From Isoetes taiwanensis (Eukaryota; Streptophyta; Lycopodiopsida; Isoetales; Isoetaceae), in NCBI GenBank assembly GCA_021234155.1, contig JAJEKV010000286.1:246001-310000 (forward strand): a stretch of DNA of 64,000 nucleotides, written 5' to 3'. Position 1 is the first letter of the stretch, and each line of letters starts with the position of its first letter. This document shows, piece by piece, positions 11,390-21,489 of this stretch. The notes under the pieces were generated by a model. It made no database searches and was not told where the DNA came from. It saw nothing but the letters and a program-made list of their open reading frames with translations. The position numbers were made by a program, and so were the translations under genes.

Positions 11390-13060
11390 TTTTTCTCAAG
11401 AATTACCTTTATTCTCTTTGATTTGTTTCGAGGCGGGGAGGGCTTCTTCTCGCCGGTTTGGCCAATTTGGCGTTGCTCGCCGTCCTTTCCGCCTTTAGCC
11501 TTCATCCTGTGACCTTCAAGTCCCCGATCCTAGTTTGTTAAGGAAGTCCTTTGGTATTCGGCATTTTGTTGGTTTCATGCAGTCGCATGCAAGAATCGTT
11601 GTCGATTCGCGTGAGCGTTAATCGGCATTCTTGCTCAAGACGAAGCATGCATGCATTGCACATCGTCGCGATGCATGCATCGCGCGCGCTTTTAGGCGTT
11701 CATCGGGTTGGCGTTTGCTACTTATTGCAGAGTTCTTCATCGGCGTTTCATCGGCTTCCTCTTCTCTCAGATTACCTTATTCTCTTTGAACCCACCCTCC
11801 CCCTTCTTTGTTTATTATATTTTGTACAAGTTCATTTTATCATGTTTTCCACCCGGTGGGTGATGCTTTTTCCCACCATCGGTGATGCTATTCTTTGGTA
11901 TGTTTCTCGTTTGTTGTTGGTGATGTCGCGAGAACGGGGTTGGCGGCGCCATCCATTTTGACTTCTCCATCGCGGGTTTTGGGGCGATTCTATGCCTTAC
12001 GTTTGTCTAAGCCCCTTGCGAAGGCTTATCACTAGGGTTTTCCTCCGAAACCGATAAGTGAGGTTTTTTAATCCGGTGATAAGCTTTCGGTACATCGACC
12101 ATTCATCTATTAGCATTGTATTTGTTTTGGGGTCCAAATGATATATTGGATTTTCCCCTTTATTTTTTCGTGGGTAGTTCGTGTGATGCGATATCCATTG
12201 ACTATCGTCCAGAAAAAAATGAGATGAATGAGAAGCCCATCTATACTTAGACTTGCTTCTCATTCATCTCAAAGCCAGATTTTCTACAAATAGGATAGTG
12301 GGTAGCCTACAATACGCGAACTACCCATAAAAAATAAAGGAAAATCCAATTATATCATTTGGACCCCAACAAAATACAATGCTAATAGAGATCGGCTAGT
12401 GTACACCGGGCCAAAGCTTATCACCGGATTAAAAAACCTCCCCTTCGGGTTTTCGAGGAAAAACCCTAGTGATAAGCCTTCGCAAGGGGCTTGACAAACG
12501 TAAGGCATAAAAATCGCCCCAAAAACCGAATGGAAAAGTCGAACAGATGCCGCCGCTAACCTCGCACCGCACATCACCAACAAAACAACAAGACAAAACC
12601 AAACCTCCCAGAGTGGAGGGGCTGATTACGCTGGCGCGCCATGCGATAAAAATACAATAACAAAGAAGGGGAGGGTGGGTTCAAAGAGAATAAGGTGCTG
12701 GCGAGAGAGAAGAGGAAGCGCCATGAGAAGTCGGCGTAAACGCCGCTAAAATAGCTTAACTCCCAACTGAAGCGCATGCTTACCAAGATGCATGCAAAAT
12801 ATGCATTTCGTCCCATTCTAGAATGGCGATCCGATGTCTCGGATCGATGGGATTCTAGAATGGGACTCGTGATGAAACCCAACAAACCGCCCGAATACCA
12901 AAGGACTTCCTTAACAAACTAGGATCGAGGACGAAGGTCACAGGATGAAGGCTAAAGGCCGAGAACGGACAAAGATGAAAAAACGCCAATTGGCCAAACC
13001 AGCAGAAGAAGCCCCTCCCCGCCCGGGAACAATTCAAAGAGAATAAGGTAATGCTGGAGA
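11390..13060. repeat. Long inverted repeat (foldback element)
   Basis: The left arm, about 11400-12234, is matched in reverse complement by 12256-13050. Paired landmarks include GAGATGAATGAGAAG (12221-12235) with its complement at 12256-12270, the block containing TTTGGGGTCCAAATGATAT with 12350-12370, and the block with CTTTGAACCCACCCTCCCCC (11786 onward) with about 12665-12690. The loop is only about 20 bases, so a transcript would form an 0.8-kb hairpin. Arms differ by roughly 15-20%. No transposase is seen. It could be a foldback DNA transposon or two head-to-head copies of one repeat. Confidence 0.85.
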
Positions 13061-13212
13061 GAGAAGAGGAAGCGCCGATGAGAAGTCGGGGCGTAAACGC
13101 CCTAAAATAGCGAACTCCCAACCGTGAAGCGTATGCTTTACCGCGATGCATGCAAAACATGCATGCTTTCCCCATTCTAGAATGGCGATCCGATGTCTCG
13201 GATCGATGGGAT
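13034..13212 (+). repeat. Extra direct copy of part of the inverted-repeat arm
   Basis: This segment repeats 12685-12856 in the same orientation, from AGAGAATAAGGT through the ATTCTAGAATGGCGATCCGA motif to CGGATCGATGGGATTC. The right side of the foldback therefore holds two copies of this module. Confidence 0.8.
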
Positions 13213-13401
13213 TCTTTCTTCGATCTAATCGCTTCTAGCACGTAGCGAGATCTCGGTCCCCAGAATGATTCCGCATAGCGGATCTTCATTTGCCGGATTA
13301 TGAGTCCGCAAATGAATTGGTACCGGGCGAAGATAAGAAGTGGCACAATCACGCCCACCACCGGATCATTTACGTGTTGAAATTTTCGTGGTTTTTTTGA
13401 G

Positions 13402-13409
13402 TATAAATA
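13402..13409 (+). promoter_or_regulatory. TATA box candidate
   Basis: TATAAATA in the context GAGTATAAATAGGG is a near-ideal plant TATA box. About 30-40 bases downstream begins a block of short direct repeats. No ORF follows that I can identify. Confidence 0.4.
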
Positions 13410-13440
13410 GGGTTAGATCGCCCAAATTTTTTCAGTTAGT

Positions 13441-13625
13441 TACCGATCCGATCGGTTAGATCGCCTCGTTTAAGGTATGTCATTGATCGATCGGTTAGAT
13501 CGCCTCCACTTAAGGTATGTCGCCTGCGTGAGTTTCTCCGCTTTTCTTTTTGTTCTTCACGGTCACTAGTTCTTTGTTTTTGTAAGTTTCCCGCTTTTCT
13601 TTTGTTCTTCACAGTCACTAGTTAC
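13441..13625 (+). repeat. Two pairs of short direct repeats downstream of the TATA box
   Basis: CGATCGGTTAGATCGCCTC followed by TTAAGGTATGT occurs at about 13449 and 13490. CCGCTTTTCTTTT...GTTCTTCAC plus GTCACTAGTT occurs at about 13540 and 13591. The arrangement resembles an LTR or retroelement leader, but no partner LTR is visible. Confidence 0.6.
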
Positions 13626-15381
13626 CGTTTGATCTTCTAGAAATGCTCCGCTTTAAAAGGGACGAAATCCCGCATTCAAGCCCGTGCCATACCCATCTTG
13701 AAAAATCCACCCAAAACCTATTCACTGAGACTCGCTTAAGTTTCAGATTGAAGCTTTTCCCGTGATCTGCCAAATTATCTGGCGGGCAATATCGCGATTT
13801 TAAGCTTTTCGTCGATTGGGTTACTTACAACAACCGCCGGCCTTAGATGGAATCGCCTTAGAAACGCCGCCGCCACCTAACCGGGTCTTTAGAAACGTCA
13901 TTTTAGAAACGCTCGCCTTTGAAATGGCATATTGCCGTGGAAAAGAACCGCCTCGCAATGTCTCGCATTGTTGTATATTCAAAGCGTAAAAGTTCGAGCT
14001 GCCAATGAACAACCAGGGCATTGCCTAACCAAGGTCCAAAGAGGAAATGTGCACCGTTAAGTTTGACATAAGCATTATTTGGCAAAGAACCCCTTGGATT
14101 TTGGGGACACGCAGACAAGACAACTAATCATCCTATGCCGCGACTAAAAAATGACCGCAGCAGACTCGCACAATCAATTTTCAAACAAACGCTCTGTCAT
14201 CATCTTCTAGCTCCACGAGGTGGCCTCAAAATAAAAAGCCAACTCATAAAGACTAAGTCGAGGGGAAGTGATCCTAAGTGACAGTAAGTTAACAAGTCTG
14301 CTATTCATAGAATGGCATGTGGGCATTAGATTCAACTCTTTCTAGAAAGCTAATTTAATACAATTTTGAATGGAAGCCATTTTTCTGAAAGGAAGAAAAA
14401 AGTGGAAGTTTCATAAGTACCTCTTCATATAGATAGATAGATAGATAGATCCAATAAGGTCCAATATAAAGACGTCTTCATATGACTTCTGTCCAATCTT
14501 TTTGGGCAACGGAGGCAGGTATTCCCATCAGCCAGTGTCAAGGTTGCAAACAATTGCCTTCCATTTTTCAATTTTGCAAAAACACTAAGTTTGCAATCGC
14601 CACAAATTCTCACCGATGAATGAATCCATGTCTACATTTAAGTACATTTCATCCCACATATCTATGCAAGTAGTTCATGAGTTCTGAGGAGGTGTGGTGT
14701 CTCAATGCAAGTTTGTGGGAATCACCTCTCTCGGGTTTGTAGCTGGCGCCAATGAAAGTGTCACGCACCTTGCCCCATCTTGCTTTTTTCTCTCTCACAT
14801 TGAGGTCAGATATTGAGCATGCTATATTGACACCCCAGACATGTTCTGAGGTAGACATGTCTGTGGCATCCTTATGAGTAGATTTCTTTCGGACACCATT
14901 GGCCGTTTGATCAAGAGGTTAACATTGCCATTTTGAGGTTTCTTTTGCAAGTGTAACGCGGAGGCATTGTATATAGCGAGTTGTATAGATCTGAGGCATA
15001 ATTTTCAAGCACATTATTTCATGATATGAGATGAAGAATGGCATTGTAAGCACAGGGGTTTTCGCATTTGATGCTATAATAGAACGTTCAGAGACTTGGA
15101 GTTAGAAAGCGGATCCCCTTGGATGCTGATTATAAACTTCAGAAATATTCTGGCGACACAAAATTACAGAAGCAAAGCTGGCGTTTTTTTGGTCTTGAGT
15201 ATACTCGTCTTAGACCAAAATAAGGGCTGATGGCCTGGCTAAAAAAGCATTATTGTTATTTTAATAGTTCTGATTGGCGACAATTCTGTTCAAGAATATA
15301 TCCCCTAAGCATTCAGAATGGGGACCATACTTTGAGGTAGGACGTTTTTGAATGTCAATGTTGATATAATTACGTTTCTCT

Positions 15382-15507
15382 AGTGACATTTGGGTTTCGG
15401 TTGGGCTGAATTTTTGGAGTAAAGCAAGGGAGCCATAAACTCCACTATCAGTGACATTTGGGTTTCGGTTGGGATGACTTTTTGGAGTAAAGCAAGGGAG
15501 CCATAAA
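15382..15507 (+). repeat. Tandem repeat, two 58-bp units (68-bp period)
   Basis: Unit 1 at 15382-15439 and unit 2 at 15450-15507 both run from AGTGACATTTGGGTTTCGG to GGGAGCCATAAA. Only a few positions differ. Confidence 0.9.
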
Positions 15508-16350
15508 TCGCAACGTTTCATACTTAAGCTCAGGGTCGAATTTAGTGGCCCACCGAACTGGGAAAAATGTCGCCCTCAATTTGATGTTACCATGTTACTG
15601 TATAAAACATCAATCACTTCATTGGAAATTTTGAAGATGGCCGGATTTTATGGGGTGGAACCCCCCTATTTTAGAACCATGCTTACACACTTTTCAACAA
15701 ACTATTCAATGCAATATTGGATTTTTTGTAGTTGAATCGAATTGATAGCAAGAAGCCATAAATCGCAACAATCAATTGAATGCTGGAAATCACTTTAAGC
15801 TCAAAAGAACATGGCTTACTTACAACAATTGTCGGCCTTAGATGGAATCCGGGCCTTAGAAAATGGAAGTCAAAGATCTTAGTAGACTTCAACCATATTC
15901 ATATTATAGAAGGGGCGAAAAGAAAAGCACAAACAAATCAACCTCCAAGATTTAAACCTAGATAAAATAGCATGAAAATCATTGGATTCTCTTGTGCTTT
16001 TATAAAATAGATATGTAACTTTCTTTCAAAGGAGTTTCTAATAGATGTGTTTTCATTATCTACTCCTTAGACCAAAATAATGAAAGCTAGGCTGGTAAGC
16101 AGCAATGATAGATGTTACATTAAGATTGAAGATATGTTGTTATGGGGTTGTGGTTAATACGTGTGAATATCGTCTTTATTTGATTAATGGAAGTTAAAGG
16201 GGATAAGATCAATATTTACCTAGATATGATGAACAAAGCGACCAAAGCAACGTATACGAATAATAAAGAATCCTATAAATATGGTACACAATCATGAATA
16301 ATAGATAGGAATTGACATTTCCTCCCATTTGTTTCATTTACATGTAGCTA

Positions 16351-16441
16351 ACGATGGCTTATACAATTTATGATTTAATAACCATATCGTTATATAGCAC
16401 GATGGCTTATACAATTTAGGATTGAATAACCATACCGTTGT
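16351..16441 (+). repeat. Tandem repeat, two units of about 46 bp
   Basis: ACGATGGCTTATACAATTTA followed by a GATT...AATAACCATA(T/C)CGTT segment occurs twice in a row, with minor substitutions. Confidence 0.8.
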
Positions 16442-17482
16442 AGGGCAGATTCCATTAGCAAACTTTCCCAACGTGTAACGCTTGCAATCAGAAAAATATC
16501 TATAGACAATTTTCTTAGGGATGGTCCATGTCGAGCGCCATCAAATGGCATGCTCTTGGCCATTTGCCATTTTGCATAATAAACAATTAGAAGGAACATT
16601 TTGCCCTACGAGATTCAAGGATCCCTTCTTGGCTATTTATGGTCAGTCATATGATAAGCACTAACATCCTTATATGGATAAAAACTAACTACATAAAATA
16701 TGTGCTAATTGTGCCTCGAGCACGACAAGGTAACATGAATGGCCTATTTAATCACATGAACTCATAGAGTTGGATCGAATCCGGCATGTGGAATGGATGT
16801 GGCTAAAACCAAACAAATCTAAATTTTTACTCCGCCTTCTAGATCTCAACATATTGTTGCTTATGGTTGGCCTTAGAGATGGAGAACTAGTGGAATATGC
16901 AAACCACGTCGTGTACTTAAAATGACCAAATTCTCGGGTTTACAGGCTGGTTCCCATTCAACCAAATTTCCCTATTTATTTGGTTGTTATTGTCGAGTCA
17001 ATCCTAATTAGAAAATTAATGTTGGACTCTTAGCAAATCTTCGAGGATTCGTGGATTGGATTCTTAGCAATTCTTCGAGTATTTGTCAAGTGGATGAATC
17101 ATTGGTCATTCAAATAAAACCCTACATAATACAACTTCCTAGGTCAGAATATGGTATTGTTTTACAAAATGTAAATGGTATGAATTGAACTTTATTCAAT
17201 CCTTTAATCAATCCAATGACTGGCATATGACCATTGTTTTTTTTTTTTTTTTTAAGGTAAGACATATGACCATTGTATAAAGATCTACGTACTATGGAAA
17301 TGGCTTTAGTCTATGAATTATAACGTGTTATGTTGTCATCTATGTAGGTTTTACGGGTATGCCAATTATATAATCTGAAAGTGAGAAGTTAACAGAGGAA
17401 CATATCAAGTAAGTCATCTTACATTTTACGTCCTTAGACGATTGTATTGAGAAATTATATGTGAATTAGTAGCGTTATTCCA

Positions 17483-17732
17483 ATGCCTCGTAAGGAATGG
17501 CTAGCGAGCATACGTGAAGAGGATAGGGAGAAAATACGAGAGAGAAGGAGAGAAATCCGTCTAAACTTAAGCGAAGAACAAAAAAAATTAGTGCAGGCAA
17601 AGAAGAGAGAGTCATTTGCGAATTTGCCTGAGGAATATAGAGAGAGAATACGTGAAAGATCTAGAGAAAGAAACAGATTATTATGTGCAAATCTAACCAA
17701 AGAAGACAAGGAAATAATTAAAGAAAGACGTA
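17483..17732 (+). pseudogene. Helitron RepHel, N-terminal part
   Basis: Opens with ATG at 17483 (MPRKEWLASIREEDREK). It consists of highly charged repeated units of the type RERRREIRLNLSEEQKK, seen at the N-terminus of many plant Helitron proteins. The frame runs into the CACTA terminus at 17733. Joining 17732 to 21490 (one GTA copy kept) continues the same frame, so this is the true 5' end of the gene rather than a separate small ORF. Without removal the frame ends at 17818 inside the CACTA element. Confidence 0.85.
17730..17732 (+). repeat. Target-site duplication GTA, left (CACTA)
   Basis: GTA immediately before the CACTA terminus; matched at 21487-21489. Three bases is the expected length for this superfamily. 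Confidence 0.9.
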
Positions 17733-17756
17733 CACTACAAGAGAATGACTGTTTAT

Positions 17757-18072
17757 TGTCAAAAAAAGCGTCAGACTGTCTAGAGAGATTTTTGCCTGAC
17801 GTTTACGCTGACGATTAAACTGACGATTATTTTTCTGATGCTTTTTCTGACGATGTTACGTCAGATATTTCGTCGGATTAAGCGTCAGAAAGTATACGTC
17901 AGGTTATGCGTCACATAAATCGTCAGAAATGTAGCGTCAGAAAAAACGTCAGAATAGGCGTCAGAAGTAGCATCAGAAAAAGCGTCAGCAATAACGTCAA
18001 AAAAGGCGTCAGATGTTTCGTTAGATTTTGTGTCAGATTTAGCATTAGAAAGTGCGTCAGATCATTGGTCAG
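17757..18072. repeat. CACTA subterminal repeat array, left
   Basis: About twenty copies or near-copies of GCGTCAGA and its complement, spaced 10-20 bases apart. A probable transposase-binding region. Confidence 0.85.
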
Positions 18073-18699
18073 AAGATAACACTATTACAATTTTAGTCAT
18101 AACATTTCATCCAAGAGTATGTTTTAGATGGACTTTGATATTTTGAAAAGCTATCTTCCCCTAAAACTTGTTGATCCTTAACTGAATCTGTAAATTTCCA
18201 TCTCTAGCTAGTATTGTAGGTTTGAGCTGTGACACAAGGGCTAGATCCCAAAGCACAACTTCTAGATCCCAAATGAAGCTCATTACATGTCGTGGCTCTA
18301 CTTCCTGCTAAGCAAAATCCTCATGGTAGTCTAAAGTTAATAATCGAATAATAGAAATTAGATGGCACACTTAGAGAAATCAGACTTGGTGATGTAATGG
18401 TGAATCATGGACATACATTTAAACAACATTTATACGAAGGCAACGTTTTTTCGTCTAAAATGCTGCAAAAGAATGTCGTTCCTCTGCTTCTACACATTTA
18501 AAACTCCCTCAATTGTGGATCATGCCCTAAAAATCCCCATGCTTCCATTAAGATACAATAAAAATGTTAAACAACAAATGTCCTTATGAGCTTCACATAG
18601 ATTTTAAATATTAAAACAAATGGTCTTATGATCTTCACATAGAATAACACAATGTTATAACGATCTATAACAAATTCTCATGCTTCTATTAAGATACAA

Positions 18700-18850
18700 T
18701 TGAAATATTAAAACAGTGGATGTCCTTATGAACTTCATATAGATTAAAATATTAAAACAAAAATTATCCTTATGAACATATAGATTAATACATATATAGG
18801 TTAAAATATTAAAACAAAAATTATCCTTATGAACATATAGATTAATACAA
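18700..18850 (+). repeat. Tandem repeat inside the CACTA element
   Basis: A unit containing AAAATATTAAAACAAAAATT and ATCCTTATGAACATATAG occurs twice back to back, with a third degenerate copy just upstream. Confidence 0.75.
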
Positions 18851-19689
18851 TGCCACAGGCTAACTAGGCAAACCACTACTACAATATAAGCTATATATAC
18901 CACTAATATATCAATGTTTCTGTTATTTTACATTCTAATTGCTCACCAAGTAAGCTAGACATTCGCATGCTCTATGGCTTCAATTATTGCACAGAGTTTC
19001 GAAGCACTAAGAAATGTGCTAATGATTGGTTTTTCAAGCTGATGCTGCATTTTCTCAAAACATTCCAGGGTAACATATCCTGCTATTATAAGATTCGCAT
19101 TGACCCGCACTTGGCATAGATATTGAGAAGAGTATTTTCTGTTACAACATCCAACTGCATCCCCAATCTAAGCTGGAATTTCCTACTCAATTTCTGGACA
19201 GGAGCTCACATAAAGAAAGGTACCATGGAACTGACAGAGCTTTCAAACATCACTGCTATTCACCTTACCATGAAGCACCATGAGCAAATTTTGTTAATTG
19301 CATATATGAACAGACTTTCGAAATCATTTTCTAGACTGTCATTAGTTTTTTGTAGGTGATAGTAAAAATAATTGCTACAGCTGGAATTAATCAGCAAGAA
19401 ATCATCCAAGTATGTGGCACGTCAAAAAGTCTATATCTTGGTAGAATAACACAGCAAAATGTTAAAGATGCTCCACCTTGCCATTCCTGGATAGGAATAC
19501 TATTTACAACATAAACTTGAAAAAATCCAGAAATCATTTGCATTACGATTCAATTAAATTAACCAAGTGCAACTATTAACAACTCGCCTGCGCAATATGA
19601 GCAATATTGCTTAGATCTGCAATATGAATTGAAAGGAAGTGGCTGTAAGAAATAATGATTAAAATGTAAAATCAAGCATTTTTTTCCCC

Positions 19690-19960
19690 CGTTTCTTCCT
19701 CTATTTTGTTTTTTCCTTTCCCTCGTTTTCAATTTAGGGTTTTTCATTTCGATCCTTTTCATTTTCATTCAAGCAACGACGGCGGAGAAGCAAAACGCTG
19801 GCATCATGGCGCATCTCCTCCTCTCCTCCCGCTGGCTCTGCTCTGCTCTGGACTTCCCAAGCATCATATCTCGTGTCTAGCAGACCCTGCAAGAATGGAA
19901 CTGCGGATTTGAGGCCGGCAGTTCTGGGTTTTGCTCCAGGTTTGGGTGCATGGAATACCT
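19690..19960 (+). other. Possible captured host-gene 5' end inside the CACTA element
   Basis: A pyrimidine-rich leader is followed by ATG at 19806 opening MAHLLLSSRWLCSALDF, a Ser/Leu-rich start like an organelle transit peptide, which ends at a TAG after 24 codons. Base composition is clearly more GC-rich than the rest of the element. Segments starting GGCAGTTCTGGGTTTTGCT recur at about 19917 and 20044. I read it as a captured gene fragment (Pack-CACTA), unproven. Confidence 0.35.
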
Positions 19961-21183
19961 AGAAATCTCACATTGTTCATGGAAGGACTATTTTGGCGGT
20001 GAATTTGATCGGATTCCCCTTCACTGGCGCTTTACTCTACAATGGCAGTTCTGGGTTTTGCTTCAGGTTCGGATTCCCCTTCAGCTGGCTTTGCTCTCGA
20101 TTTAAGCTTATATTCTTGGAATCTAGGTTTATTTCTGTGATTTTTGGCTGTAGAAGGCAGTAGCAGTTCAGCTATCTTCTTCAAATCAGTATTAACAAGA
20201 AGAAGAACATGCCATTATTTATTTCGTGATCTGACTGTTTATTCTCTATCATTGGACAACTCCTTCCATCATTCTAGTAAGTAGCAATGTCTGAGTTACT
20301 TTGGTTGTACGTAACTTTGATAAATAAGTCTTCTTTATACTTAAATTTCTTGCTCAGTTTAGATTTACTTATCGTACATAATGTGTTCCTCAATGCTCCA
20401 AAGCTGTAGAGATGTTATATATATGGCTCACTACTCTAAAGCTGTAGAGATGCTATATGTATGCTGCTGCATTTTAAGAAATTCTGTATGTTGAATATAA
20501 GGTTTCATGCTTTGTAAATAACAACAATGCTGCCTCCTAATTCTGAGTTTTAATTTGTGTGTGTAGGCTGTGCAGGAGATGGCAAGAGGACCATAGCATT
20601 TCAGTTATCTTATTTAAATCAGTATTAACAAGAAGTGGAAGCATCTTGACATTGCATTCTCTCATATATATTTTCATAGGCGTATGATGTGTTTTTGTGA
20701 TGTCTTAAAGGGGCTAACTCATCAAAGCTGTGGAATCCATCTTTACTCCCTCTTTACCTTGAAATGGTGAGAATGCTTTTTATTTTTTGAATTCAGCAAA
20801 TTCCCGTAGGCTACTTACTAATTATATTGGTTGCAGGTAATTGGTGCTTGAATTCCTATGTACAAGCTTGGGCTTATATGTTTGAGTCCTTGTTGCAATC
20901 CCTTTGGTGGCATTTTAATGTTGACATGTAACAAAAGTCCTGGTTCCCTCTTGGTGGCATTTTAAAGATTATGCGTACTTTGACATGTAACAGTTACTAC
21001 TTCAATAAAGGATCTCAAATTTTTCATACTCTTGTCTATGAATTTGTAAAATATATTCATGTAAATTTAAGCATCATCACATCCTAAGAGTGCAATTGTG
21101 AATGCAACTAGATTCAATTAAGAGTGCAAGTAAATCCAAAAGAATATATGTGACTAATAACCTGACAAAAATGCTAGCAAAAA

Positions 21184-21465
21184 TATTTGACACGCTGACA
21201 AAAAATTTGACGAATTTCCTGACGTTTTTTCGGACGTTTTTCCTGACGTTTTTTCTGGCGCTTTTTCTGACGCTTTTTCTGACACTTAATCGTCAGAAGA
21301 ACTGACGTTGTTTCTAACACTTAAGCGTCAGAAGAACTGATGCTTTTTCTGACGCTTTTTTTGACACTTAATCGTCAGATAATAAGCGACAGATAATTCG
21401 TCAGTCTGTAGGGTCTGTGCAGTTGTCTGTTTTGTGAAGACCATCTGACGCTTTTTCTGACAAAA
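21184..21465. repeat. CACTA subterminal repeat array, right
   Basis: Repeated TTTTTCTGACG and CGTCAGAAGAACTGACG motifs mirror the left array in inverted arrangement. Confidence 0.85.
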
Positions 21466-21486
21466 AATCGTCATTCTCTTGTAGTG

Positions 21487-21489
21487 GTA
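21487..21489 (+). repeat. Target-site duplication GTA, right (CACTA)
   Basis: Second copy of the 3-bp duplication, directly after the right CACTA terminus. Confidence 0.9.

Larger units (their letters stand above)
13626..17482. other. Gene-poor stretch with small repeats
   Basis: No gene is recognised. A motif at about 13820-13865 (ACTTACAACAACCGCCGGCC...) recurs at about 15815-15860 with sequence loss. A GATA run lies at 14429-14450 and a poly-T run at about 17236-17253. Two tandem repeats are listed separately. Confidence 0.45.
17733..21486. mobile_element. CACTA-superfamily DNA transposon, non-autonomous, 3.75 kb
   Basis: Begins CACTACAAGAGAATGAC and ends with its reverse complement. The terminal inverted repeats extend to about 48 bases (17733-17780 and 21439-21486) with roughly 85% match. 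Flanks are a 3-bp GTA duplication. Both ends carry dense subterminal CGTCAGA/TCTGACG motifs in several orientations, the kind of array that binds TNPA-like proteins in En/Spm elements (family knowledge). No TNPD transposase ORF is visible, so it must depend on a helper. The interior includes a segment resembling the 5' end of a host gene (see 19690-19960). Confidence 0.95.

Noticed and set aside
13380-13640. Endogenous pararetrovirus promoter
   Set aside because: TATA box and repeats resemble such promoters, but no viral coding motif is found nearby.
17455-17709. Minus-strand Ser/Leu-rich frame
   Set aside because: Antisense of the Helitron N-terminal block.
17757-18072. CRISPR-like array
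   Set aside because: Short irregular repeats in mixed orientation inside CACTA ends of a plant genome; these are transposase-binding repeats.
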